From Actinomycetes bacterium (GTDB taxonomy: Bacteria > Actinomycetota > Acidimicrobiia > Acidimicrobiales > Acidimicrobiaceae): a stretch of DNA of 5,163 bases. The translations under genes and the position numbers were made by a program. The notes beneath the pieces were generated by a model. It saw nothing but the letters and a program-made list of their open reading frames with translations, had not been told where the DNA came from and ran no database searches. Positions 1 through 5,163 of the stretch are shown here, in pieces (the stretch's first letter is position 1; every line of letters starts with the position of its first letter). The stretch is from the NCBI GenBank assembly GCA_021790495.1, contig JAJYGZ010000187.1, positions 1 through 5,163 on the forward strand. The letters run 5' to 3'.

Positions 1-250
1 TATCGGCATGTCGAATACCGGCGACTCGGAGCTGATCGAATTCGTTGTACTTTCCAACCCCGGCAAAGGCGATCCGGTCGTAAATCTCCGAGATCTTGTG
101 CAAAGACTTGGAAGGATTCTCGGCACACAGCAGGACCCCTTGGTCAAAGATGCACCCGATGAGGCTCCGGCCTCTGGATATGCCCTTGCGCGCGTAGTCG
201 GCGCGATCTTTCATTACCTGTTCGGGCGCTACATAGTAGGGCATGCTCAT
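1..250 (-). CDS. prcA: Proteasome alpha subunit PrcA, 5' part (gene runs off the left edge)
   Basis: Only the first 83 codons are present; the 3' part lies beyond the window. The product forms the outer heptameric rings of the cytoplasmic 20S core, which gate substrate entry and receive the ATPase. The visible protein begins [20 protein letters not shown] and continues with [30 protein letters not shown] and [10 protein letters not shown], which match remembered actinobacterial PrcA nearly residue for residue without gaps. Lys52 (in SLHK) aligns with the mycobacterial PrcA lysine that binds the C-terminal tail of the ATPase, fitting the GQYL end of the ARC protein encoded upstream. The ATG shares its A with the prcB TGA stop, and a strong Shine-Dalgarno lies 6 nt upstream inside the prcB tail, so translation is probably coupled to prcB, suiting two subunits needed in equal numbers. 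Identity is very secure; completeness cannot be judged. Confidence 0.96.
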   Translation of the reverse strand, partial: MSMPYYVAPEQVMKDRADYARKGISRGRSLIGCIFDQGVLLCAENPSKSLHKISEIYDRIAFAGVGKYNEFDQLRVAGIRHAD

Positions 251-1068
251 CACTGACCACCTCCAATCCCACTTCTAGCTTCGAACACTACCCGGGTGAT
301 GGCAGCGATCTCTTCCTCGGCGACCGCCTCAAAACCCCGCTCGGTAATCGTCGCCACAACCGGATAGATACCGCGGCCAAGATCGGGCCCGCCGGTAGCC
401 GAATCCTCGTCGGCGGCCTCGGTGAGGGCCGAAATGGCTAGTTCCAACCCAGCTTCGCGCGAAAGTGGCACGTCCTTGATTCCCGCTTTGACAGTTCCTT
501 TGGCATCGCGACCGCCCGATCCCGTGGTATGAAACGCCACTTCTTCGTAGCGACCTCCGGTGATGTCATAGGTAAAGATACGGCCCACCATTCTGATCAA
601 ATCCCAGCCCGCGAAGAGCGGAACAACCGCGAGCCCTTGCATCGCCATCGGCAAATTAGCGCGAATCATCTGGGAGAGTTGGTTTGCCTTGCCCTCTAGC
701 GAGAGGACCACACCCTCAACCTTCTCGTAGTGCTCGAGCTGAGTCTGAAAGAGTCGAACCATTTCCACTGCCGGTCCAGCGGCTCCGGCAATAGCGACTC
801 CAGAATATCGATCCGCGGCGAACACCTTCTCAATCCGACGATGAGCGATGAAGTTGCCTTCGGTCGCCCTGCGGTCCCCGGCCATGATCACTCCGCCTTC
901 GAACTTGAAGGCAATGATCGTGGTGCCATGAGGCACGGAGATCATCTCTCGTGAATTGGATGAATTCGATTGACCCGTGTTCGCGAACGGCGGGATCCCA
1001 CTCTTGATCAGCGTCGCCAGAAAGCTCGGGCCGGGATCATCGGTCGGTTTGAAAATGGGTAAGTTCAC
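250..1068 (-). CDS. prcB: Proteasome beta subunit PrcB (catalytic Thr protease)
   Basis: This is the N-terminal-nucleophile protease of the inner rings of the 20S core. From a GTG at 1068 the product is 272 aa: a 48-residue propeptide ([20 protein letters not shown] onward) ending PHG, then mature protein beginning [19 protein letters not shown]. Self-cleavage would fall between Gly48 and Thr49. Counting from that Thr1, Asp17 (AGDRR) and Lys33 (IEKVF), the usual partners of the catalytic Thr, are present, as are [16 protein letters not shown], the TGSGG turn and [15 protein letters not shown]. The GTG is favoured because AGGAG lies 9 nt upstream and the protein then starts at the conserved NLPIF propeptide. 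An ATG at 1077 (275 aa) abuts that AGGAG with no spacing. An ATG at 1287 would give 345 aa with a 73-residue extension unlike any PrcB propeptide I know. The stop overlaps the prcA start. Function is secure; the exact start is less so. Confidence 0.95.
   Translation of the reverse strand: MNLPIFKPTDDPGPSFLATLIKSGIPPFANTGQSNSSNSREMISVPHGTTIIAFKFEGGVIMAGDRRATEGNFIAHRRIEKVFAADRYSGVAIAGAAGPAVEMVRLFQTQLEHYEKVEGVVLSLEGKANQLSQMIRANLPMAMQGLAVVPLFAGWDLIRMVGRIFTYDITGGRYEEVAFHTTGSGGRDAKGTVKAGIKDVPLSREAGLELAISALTEAADEDSATGGPDLGRGIYPVVATITERGFEAVAEEEIAAITRVVFEARSGIGGGQ
257..264 (-). promoter_or_regulatory. Ribosome binding site of prcA
   Basis: The minus strand reads GGAGGTGG, six bases before the prcA ATG. 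It lies wholly inside the last codons of prcB, so the C-terminal Gly-Gly of PrcB is encoded by the Shine-Dalgarno itself. This supports the prcA start chosen and translational coupling across the one-base TGATG overlap. Confidence 0.8.
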
Positions 1069-1077
1069 TTCGCGCAT

Positions 1078-1082
1078 CTCCT
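1078..1082 (-). promoter_or_regulatory. Ribosome binding site deciding the prcB start
   Basis: The minus strand reads AGGAG, followed by nine bases (ATGCGCGAA) and then GTG. The site touches the ATG at 1077 with zero spacing but is well placed for the GTG at 1068, so it argues for the GTG start. No comparable site is evident before the ATG at 1287. Confidence 0.6.
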
Positions 1083-1332
1083 GTTGGTACGTCTTTGGGC
1101 GACTCGCACCATGATTTGGATACTTAGCAGCATAGATATTTCCGACGAAATCGTGCTTTGTTGGCCCAATCGACCTCGAGGTGAAAAAGAAGGATCCGCC
1201 ATCGCGCGCACAGGCGTCAATTAAAAATAAAAGAAGAGGCGACCGCCCAGCGACACAAGCTCCCGGACAGCGAGGTACCATAGGCATCGAGCCCCGGCAT
1301 CTTGCCCGGAACCCGATTTGGCCATAAAACGA
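1083..1332 (-). other. pup-prcB intergenic stretch without a convincing gene
   Basis: Together with the prcB leader this makes 264 bp between the pup stop and the prcB GTG, far longer than the other gaps in the operon (14 and 51 bp, and a one-base overlap). The prcB frame stays open through it back to an ATG at 1287, but the implied peptide resembles no PrcB. Two tiny ORFs, 34 codons from the ATG at 1325 and 27 codons from the ATG at 1300, have no Shine-Dalgarno and no recognisable sequence. A T-rich run on the transcribed strand at about 1222-1237 follows a GC-rich stretch but lacks a stem strong enough to call a terminator. TATGCT at 1134-1129 has the TANNNT form of an actinobacterial -10 box but no good -35 partner. 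The stretch may hold an internal promoter or an attenuation or processing site separating pup from prcBA; none of these is proven. Confidence 0.5.
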
Positions 1333-1533
1333 CTACTGGCCGCCCTTTTGCACGTAATTTCTAACGAACTCCTCGGCGTTGTCTTCAAGGACCTCGTCAA
1401 TTTCGTCAAGCAAGTCGTCAAGCTCGGCCTTGAGCTTTTCGGACTTGTCAGTGTCGGGGGACGCCGCCTCTTCCACCTCCGCCTCCCGAGTTCTACTCGG
1501 GGAGGTCTTTCTAACCATCTCTCGCTCAGCCAT
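1333..1533 (-). CDS. pup: Prokaryotic ubiquitin-like protein Pup
   Basis: This small tagging protein is joined through its C-terminal side chain to lysines of proteins bound for the proteasome. The 66-aa product is close to the 64 aa of mycobacterial Pup. It has a charged, probably disordered N-terminal half (residues 1-28) and the conserved C-terminal region with DDLLDEIDEVLEDNAEEFVR (39-58), the part that becomes helical against the ATPase coiled coil, ending NYVQKGGQ. The terminal residue is Gln, not Glu, so deamidation by the adjacent Dop is required before ligation. Lys63 in QKGGQ matches the mycobacterial lysine that can itself be modified. The product is strongly acidic. The start is set by GGGAG six bases before the ATG; a second Met at residue 6 has no such site. 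It begins 14 bp after dop and is surely co-transcribed with it; the gap downstream before prcB is unusually long. Confidence 0.98.
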   Translation of the reverse strand: MAEREMVRKTSPSRTREAEVEEAASPDTDKSEKLKAELDDLLDEIDEVLEDNAEEFVRNYVQKGGQ

Positions 1534-1539
1534 TTAAAA

Positions 1540-1544
1540 CTCCC
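1540..1544 (-). promoter_or_regulatory. Ribosome binding site of pup
   Basis: The minus strand reads GGGAG, then six bases (TTTTAA), then ATG. It sits in the 14-bp gap after the dop stop codon and fixes the pup start at 1533. Confidence 0.75.
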
Positions 1545-1547
1545 GTT

Positions 1548-3041
1548 CTAGGATCCGAGCCCCTTAAGCAGCTCTGCTGCCGTGGCACAGCCTTTAATCA
1601 ACTCATCGACATGATCGGCCGTTCCTCTTAGGGGATCCATCATCGGAACTCGCCTCAAAGGATCTTCGCCGAGGTCGAAAATCATGGAATCCCAGTTTGC
1701 CGCTGCTACGTTGGGTCCATACTTCGCAAGGCACTTGCCCCGAAAATATGCCCTTGTACGCCTCGGAGGCTCCGACACTGCGATGCCAACCTCGTCATCT
1801 GCCACTATACGCTCGACATCTAATTTATGAAACAACGATTTACTTCTTCTTATGTCGTGATATTGCAAATCTATCGCGGCAAGCTTAGGATCATCCCAAT
1901 CCAGGCCATGCCGTTCACGATATCCCAATAAGAGGCGGTACTTAGCCACCCAATCCAGCTTGTCGGAAAGGCGCATCGGGTCGATCTCCAACGTCGCGAG
2001 GACTTCTTCCCACAACCGCAGGATCTCCTTGGCTTCGGCCTCGTCGCCCAATGACACGAGCCCGCCAGCCTGAGCGTACTCCTTTGCCGCTTCAAGGTAG
2101 AGGCTCTGCATTTCAAGGGCGGTAATCCGCTTGCCGTTAGCGAGTTCGATCGTTCTGCGCATCGACAAGTCATAGCTCACTGCGCGAAGAGCCGGAACTG
2201 CCGTCTCGAGGGCGAAATCCAGGTGGTCGAGATATCCATCCTCGATCATCGAAAGAACAATGGCCGTCACTCCGACTTTTAGCAGCGTGGACACCTCGGA
2301 CATATTGGCGTCGCCAAGGATGACATGAAGCCTTCGATATCGTGTTGCATCGGCGTGCGGCTCGTCGCGCGTGTTGACAATCGGCCGCTTCAAGGTCGTC
2401 TCTAGGCCGACTTCCTCCTCAAAGAAGTCGGCGCGCTGTGAAAGCTGGAAAGGAACCTGGTCCTTTTGCACATAGGACATCTCCGTCCCGACCTTGCCTG
2501 CCCCGGCAAAGATTTGCCGCGTTACGAAAAATGGAGTGACCTGAGTCACGATCTTGGCAAAAGGTACCAGCCGATCCATTAGGTAGTTCTCGTGACAACC
2601 GTAAGAGTTGCCTTTGCGATCAGAGTTGTTCTTGTAGACCACGATCGATTGGCCCGGTCCGAGAACGTTCGCAGCGCCCTCCATCGAGCGCCGTAGTACC
2701 TCCTCGCCAGCCCTGTCATATAGCAATGCCTCGCGTGGCGTAAAGCATTCCGGGGAAGAATACTCCGGATGGGCATGGTCGACGTAATATCGTGCCCCGT
2801 TGGTGAGAACGGTGTTGATGAGATGGGTCTCGATCTCGGGAGCGAGTGAATAGTCGCGCGAGTAACCTCGCGCATCGGTCATGGGAGACTCATCGTCAAA
2901 GTCCCAACCAACCCGCTTGGAGACCAGCGAAAGATAGGCGTTGACCAATAAAGACGAGGCGGTAATGGGATTGGGGTCCGCCACGCCGAGGGTCTGAATC
3001 CCATACTCAGTCTCTATTCCACATACCTTGGTTATCGCCAT
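1548..3041 (-). CDS. dop: Deamidase of Pup (Dop), also depupylase
   Basis: Dop converts the C-terminal Gln of Pup to Glu so the ligase can use it, and also removes Pup from tagged proteins. The 497-aa product has the glutamine-synthetase-like fold of the Dop/PafA family: GIETEYG (8-14) carries the metal-binding glutamates, YVDHAHPEYSSPEC (86-99) the catalytic aspartate (Asp88) and further ligands, and YKNNSDRKGNSYGCHENYL (136-154), NTRDEPHAD (223-231) and RRLHVILGDANMSE (236-249) line the nucleotide and active site. The small C-terminal domain (about 430-497) shows RAYFRGKCL and MDPLRGT. It is Dop rather than the ligase PafA because it has the Dop-loop insertion (about residues 51-78, ESPMTDARGY onward) and VDHAHPEYS, where PafA has a shorter segment and LDVGSHPEYA. 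The length is normal (mycobacterial Dop about 500 aa) and I see no frameshift. The ATG follows AAGGGGAGTA, in a 51-bp gap after arc; the stop lies 14 bp before pup. Confidence 0.97.
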   Translation of the reverse strand: MAITKVCGIETEYGIQTLGVADPNPITASSLLVNAYLSLVSKRVGWDFDDESPMTDARGYSRDYSLAPEIETHLINTVLTNGARYYVDHAHPEYSSPECFTPREALLYDRAGEEVLRRSMEGAANVLGPGQSIVVYKNNSDRKGNSYGCHENYLMDRLVPFAKIVTQVTPFFVTRQIFAGAGKVGTEMSYVQKDQVPFQLSQRADFFEEEVGLETTLKRPIVNTRDEPHADATRYRRLHVILGDANMSEVSTLLKVGVTAIVLSMIEDGYLDHLDFALETAVPALRAVSYDLSMRRTIELANGKRITALEMQSLYLEAAKEYAQAGGLVSLGDEAEAKEILRLWEEVLATLEIDPMRLSDKLDWVAKYRLLLGYRERHGLDWDDPKLAAIDLQYHDIRRSKSLFHKLDVERIVADDEVGIAVSEPPRRTRAYFRGKCLAKYGPNVAAANWDSMIFDLGEDPLRRVPMMDPLRGTADHVDELIKGCATAAELLKGLGS

Positions 3042-3043
3042 TA

Positions 3044-3050
3044 CTCCCCT
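3044..3050 (-). promoter_or_regulatory. Ribosome binding site of dop
   Basis: The minus strand reads AGGGGAG followed by TA and the ATG. The AGGGG core is five bases from the start codon, a usable spacing. The next residues, ITKVCGIETEYG, are family-typical, so this start is accepted. Confidence 0.6.
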
Positions 3051-3066
3051 TACACGGAACCAGCAA

Positions 3067-3079
3067 GCTCGCTTCGAGC
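3067..3079 (-). repeat. Small perfect inverted repeat in the arc-dop gap
   Basis: The transcribed strand reads GCTCG, AAG, CGAGC: a five-base-pair GC-rich stem with a three-base loop, starting 14 bases after the arc stop codon. No U-run follows, so it is not an intrinsic terminator. It could stabilise or mark the arc 3' end in the polycistronic RNA, or be chance. Confidence 0.4.
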
Positions 3080-3092
3080 AATATCGTTCACT

Positions 3093-4856
3093 TTAGAGAT
3101 ACTGTCCGGTTCCAACCTTTTCAATCGCGCGGCCTCCCGTAGTCTCCTTGCCCTCGGACATGAGAGTGCGTACGTATACGATGCGCTCGCCCTTCTTGCC
3201 CGAAATCTTTGCCCAGTCGTCAGGATTGGTGGTGTTGGGCAGATCCTCGTGCTCCTTGTACTCCTTGGCGATTGATCGAATCAAGTCATCGGTCCGAATC
3301 CCGCCCTCTTCAGAGGCTATGGCACGCTTGATGGCGAGTTTCTTCGCCCTTCTCACAATATTTTCGATCATGGCACCCGATGAAAAGTCCTTGTAAAACA
3401 AGATCTCCTTGTCGCCGTTTTGGTAGGTGACTTCGAGGAACTTGTTCTCCTCGTCGGTTCGATACATCTCCTCGACGGTTCTTTCAATCATTACGCGCAC
3501 CGCCTTGTCACGGTCTCCACCGCCAAGGAGATCCACTTCCTTGGGATCAAGAGGAAGGTCCGAGGTGAGGTAGCGCGAAAAGATCTGGGAAGCCGCCGAT
3601 TCGTTGGGCCGCTCGATCTTGATTTTGACATCAAGACGCCCTGGACGAAGAATGGCCGGGTCGATCAAGTCTTCGCGGTTAGAGGCTCCAATGACGATGA
3701 CATTGCGAAGGGTCTCGACGCCATCGATCTCCGCGAGAAGCTGGGGAACGATGGTGGATTCCATATCGGAGCTGATTCCGGTTCCGCGGGTGCGAAACAA
3801 AGAGTCCATCTCGTCGAAGAACACAATGACGGGAACGCCCTCTTCGGACTTCTCTCGTGCGCGCTGAAAGATAAGCCGGATCTGGCGCTCGGTCTCCCCG
3901 ACGTACTTGTTGAGAAGTTCCGGCCCCTTGATGTTCATGAAGTAGCTGCGGCCTTTGGAATCGTTGTTAAGCGCGGCGACTTTCTTGGCCAAGGAACTCG
4001 CGACCGCCTTGGCAATCAAGGTCTTGCCGCAGCCCGGAGGGCCATAGAGGAGTATTCCTTTGGGCGCAGGTAGGCGATACTCGGCAAAGAGCGCGCGATG
4101 CAAAAACGGAAGCTCCACCGCATCTGTAATCTCCTCGATTTGGGCATCGAGGCCACCGACATCCTCGTAGGACACATCGGGGACTTCTTCGAGAACCAGC
4201 TCTTCCACCTCGGGACGCGGCAGTTTCTCAAGAACCAAGTTGGTCCTAATGTCGAGCAGGACAGAGTCGCCCGGTCGAAGTTTTTCTGACCTAGCCAGAC
4301 CACCTACCTCAACGACGCGCTCCTCATCAGCTCGTCCGCTAATCAGCACCCGGTTGTCCTCTAAGACGTCCTTGACAGTTACGACCTCTCCGATCTTTTC
4401 CGGCGAACGTGCCAAGATCACGGCGAAAGACTCATTGAGGGCAACCTCTTGGCCGGTGACCAGCACTTCTTCGGCAAGGTCGGGGTGAAGAGAGACGCGC
4501 ATCTTGCGCCCGGAACTAATTACATCGGCGGTTCCGTCGTCGTTGGTGGCGATATAAATCCCGTAGGCGTTCGGGGGCTGGGTAAGTTTTTCGACCTCCT
4601 CGCGGAGCGTGGCGATGTGCTCACGCGCCTGCTGAAGCGTGACGGTAAGCTTCTCGTTTCTGGAGATCGCTTGAGCAAGCTGACCGCTTACTTCCAAAAG
4701 TTTCTCTTCGAGAGCGCGCACGCGCAGCGGGGCGTCGTGGAGCCGCTGCCGAAGCTCAGCAATTTCATCCTGCAACTGGGCCAGCGATGCTTGCGAAGCG
4801 CCACGGTGACCAATTGACTCGAAACCCAATTCGTCGTTGCTAGTCGTTGAGACCAC
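3093..4856 (-). CDS. arc: Proteasome-activating AAA+ ATPase ARC/Mpa
   Basis: This ring-shaped hexameric unfoldase captures pupylated proteins and threads them into the 20S core. In the 587-aa product (mycobacterial Mpa is about 609) I see an N-terminal coiled coil that binds Pup (about 22-93, [15 protein letters not shown] and REEVEKL), two OB-type domains (about 95-245, with [15 protein letters not shown] and SGRKMRVSL), and one AAA module. The AAA module has Walker A GPPGCGKT (272-279), an aromatic-hydrophobic-Gly pore loop YVG (318-320), Walker B VIVFFDE (343-349), sensor Asn393 in GASNRED, and arginine-finger region LRPGRLD (403-409). The C-terminus is GQYL, the tail that docks on Prc[21 protein letters not shown] (541-560) is typical of the family. 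The start codon is GTG. The purine-rich GGGAGG before it overlaps or abuts it with no spacer, while a TANNNT box ends seven bases upstream, so a leaderless message is likely. It is first in the operon, divergent from the ferredoxin. Confidence 0.97.
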   Translation of the reverse strand: MVSTTSNDELGFESIGHRGASQASLAQLQDEIAELRQRLHDAPLRVRALEEKLLEVSGQLAQAISRNEKLTVTLQQAREHIATLREEVEKLTQPPNAYGIYIATNDDGTADVISSGRKMRVSLHPDLAEEVLVTGQEVALNESFAVILARSPEKIGEVVTVKDVLEDNRVLISGRADEERVVEVGGLARSEKLRPGDSVLLDIRTNLVLEKLPRPEVEELVLEEVPDVSYEDVGGLDAQIEEITDAVELPFLHRALFAEYRLPAPKGILLYGPPGCGKTLIAKAVASSLAKKVAALNNDSKGRSYFMNIKGPELLNKYVGETERQIRLIFQRAREKSEEGVPVIVFFDEMDSLFRTRGTGISSDMESTIVPQLLAEIDGVETLRNVIVIGASNREDLIDPAILRPGRLDVKIKIERPNESAASQIFSRYLTSDLPLDPKEVDLLGGGDRDKAVRVMIERTVEEMYRTDEENKFLEVTYQNGDKEILFYKDFSSGAMIENIVRRAKKLAIKRAIASEEGGIRTDDLIRSIAKEYKEHEDLPNTTNPDDWAKISGKKGERIVYVRTLMSEGKETTGGRAIEKVGTGQYL

Positions 4857-4863
4857 CTCCCAA

Positions 4864-4891
4864 ACTTTACGCTACACCGCCCGGGCGCCAA
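4864..4891 (-). promoter_or_regulatory. Candidate arc operon promoter (leaderless)
   Basis: On the minus strand TTGGCG (4891-4886) is followed after 16 bases by TAAAGT (4869-4864). The first matches the -35 consensus at 4 of 6 positions; the second matches TATAAT at 4 of 6 and fits the actinobacterial TANNNT form. Transcription would start at about 4857, next to the GTG start of arc, giving a leaderless or nearly leaderless mRNA. TAGCGT at 4874-4869 is an alternative TANNNT. Read by eye only. Confidence 0.45.
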
Positions 4892-4912
4892 CCCATGTAC
4901 GCTTCGGCGCCC
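4883..4912. repeat. Seven-base GC-rich dyad overlapping the arc -35 box
   Basis: The plus strand has GGGCGCC (4883-4889) and, after 16 bases, its reverse complement GGCGCCC (4906-4912). Each arm contains the palindrome GGCGCC, and the two palindromes are 22 bp apart, about two helical turns. The left arm overlaps the putative arc -35 box and is also part of a perfect 10-bp palindrome, CGCCCGGGCG (4878-4887). The spacing suits a dimeric repressor or activator, but the arms are simple GC words, so chance is possible. Confidence 0.35.
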
Positions 4913-5020
4913 CATATCGACGTCCAACCCACGGCTCGAAACTAACAAAGATGCCCCCATAAAGCCCGACGGCCCCTAAATTTAACGCTTAAGTAAAAAA
5001 GCAATGAAAAATACCGCTCG

Positions 5021-5045
5021 CAACTTGCCCGATCGCTGGCAATTG
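5021..5045. repeat. Imperfect inverted repeat upstream of the ferredoxin gene
   Basis: The plus strand carries CAACTTGCC (5021-5029) and, after eight bases, GGCAATTG (5038-5045). The arms pair over eight bases with one bulged C. The centre lies about 39 bp before the ferredoxin ATG, within the region expected for its promoter or 5' leader. It could be an operator or an RNA hairpin. The A-rich segment before it (about 4978-5013) may hold promoter elements, but I could not assign confident -35 and -10 boxes. Confidence 0.3.
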
Positions 5046-5057
5046 TTCGAAATCACT

Positions 5058-5064
5058 AAAAGGA
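5058..5064 (+). promoter_or_regulatory. Ribosome binding site of the ferredoxin gene
   Basis: AAAAGGA is followed by seven bases (TTAATAA) and the ATG at 5072. This supports the start of the short ferredoxin ORF, which is cut by the window edge. Confidence 0.65.
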
Positions 5065-5071
5065 TTAATAA

Positions 5072-5163
<92 letters not shown>

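Noticed and set aside
1222..1250. Possible intrinsic terminator after pup (GC-rich stretch then a T-rich run)
   Set aside because: The best stem is only three to four base pairs (GGC/GCC with a tiny loop) and the T-run is interrupted, so the evidence does not support a terminator call.
1221..1325. A 34-codon minus-strand ORF ([20 protein letters not shown]...) just after pup, and an overlapping 27-codon ORF from 1300
   Set aside because: Neither has a Shine-Dalgarno or similarity I recognise, and they overlap each other in different frames. The longer one is also open upstream into pup in a shadow frame. Kept only as part of the intergenic description.
1548..3041. PafA ligase as an alternative identity for the Dop gene
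   Set aside because: The sequence has the Dop-loop insertion and VDHAHPEYS typical of Dop, while PafA lacks the insertion and carries LDVGSHPEYA. The position between arc and pup also fits Dop.
3420..4073. A 217-codon plus-strand ORF opposite arc
   Set aside because: It is wholly antisense to the conserved AAA module of arc. Its translation shows no recognisable domain and I saw no convincing ribosome binding site; long antisense frames are common opposite well-coded genes.
4449..4817. A 122-codon plus-strand ORF opposite the 5' half of arc
   Set aside because: It is antisense to the coiled-coil and OB domains of ARC, with no recognisable protein features. It is a frame shadow.
4688..4960. 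A 90-codon minus-strand ORF extending from upstream of arc into its 5' end
   Set aside because: It is in a different frame from arc and overlaps the conserved coiled-coil coding region. Its translation resembles nothing known and it would cross the putative promoter.
5043..5071. TTGTTC-17-TAATAA as a ferredoxin promoter
   Set aside because: The -10 box would touch the ATG and transcription would begin inside the coding sequence, beyond the good ribosome binding site. The boxes are also weak matches.

Overview
The window carries an actinobacterial Pup-proteasome (bacterial ubiquitin-like degradation) locus. Five genes lie head to tail on the minus strand in transcription order arc/mpa, dop, pup, prcB, prcA, with prcA cut by the left edge. 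A divergent ferredoxin gene on the plus strand is cut by the right edge. The gene set and the Gln-ending Pup point to Actinomycetota. The moderate GC content (a little over half, by eye) and the PrcB propeptide style (NLPIF...DPGPSF) make me suspect a moderate-GC lineage such as Acidimicrobiia, but that placement is inference.

Layout from right to left, in the direction of the operon: about 215 bp of divergent intergenic DNA (4857-5071) holds a plausible arc promoter whose predicted start coincides with the arc GTG codon, plus two small dyads. Next come arc (3093-4856), a 51-bp gap with a small hairpin, dop (1548-3041), a 14-bp gap, and pup (1333-1533). A 264-bp stretch without a convincing gene follows, then prcB (250-1068, GTG start inferred) and prcA, which overlaps the prcB stop by one base (TGATG). 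To the right, the ferredoxin starts at 5072.

The genes form one pathway. Dop deamidates the C-terminal Gln of Pup to Glu; a ligase (PafA, not in the window and probably beyond the left edge) attaches Pup to lysines of target proteins. The ARC/Mpa hexamer captures Pup through its N-terminal coiled coil, unfolds the substrate and docks through its C-terminal GQYL tail on the PrcA ring, and the PrcB Thr-protease ring degrades the substrate. The key residues I could check in all five proteins are present, so the locus looks intact and functional.

The system itself is known. The parts worth a second look are local: the likely leaderless start of arc, the dyads in the divergent promoter region, the unusually long pup-prcB gap with an open in-frame extension of prcB, and the [Cys-x2-Asp] cluster motif of the adjacent ferredoxin. 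I saw no mobile element, CRISPR array, tRNA or rRNA.
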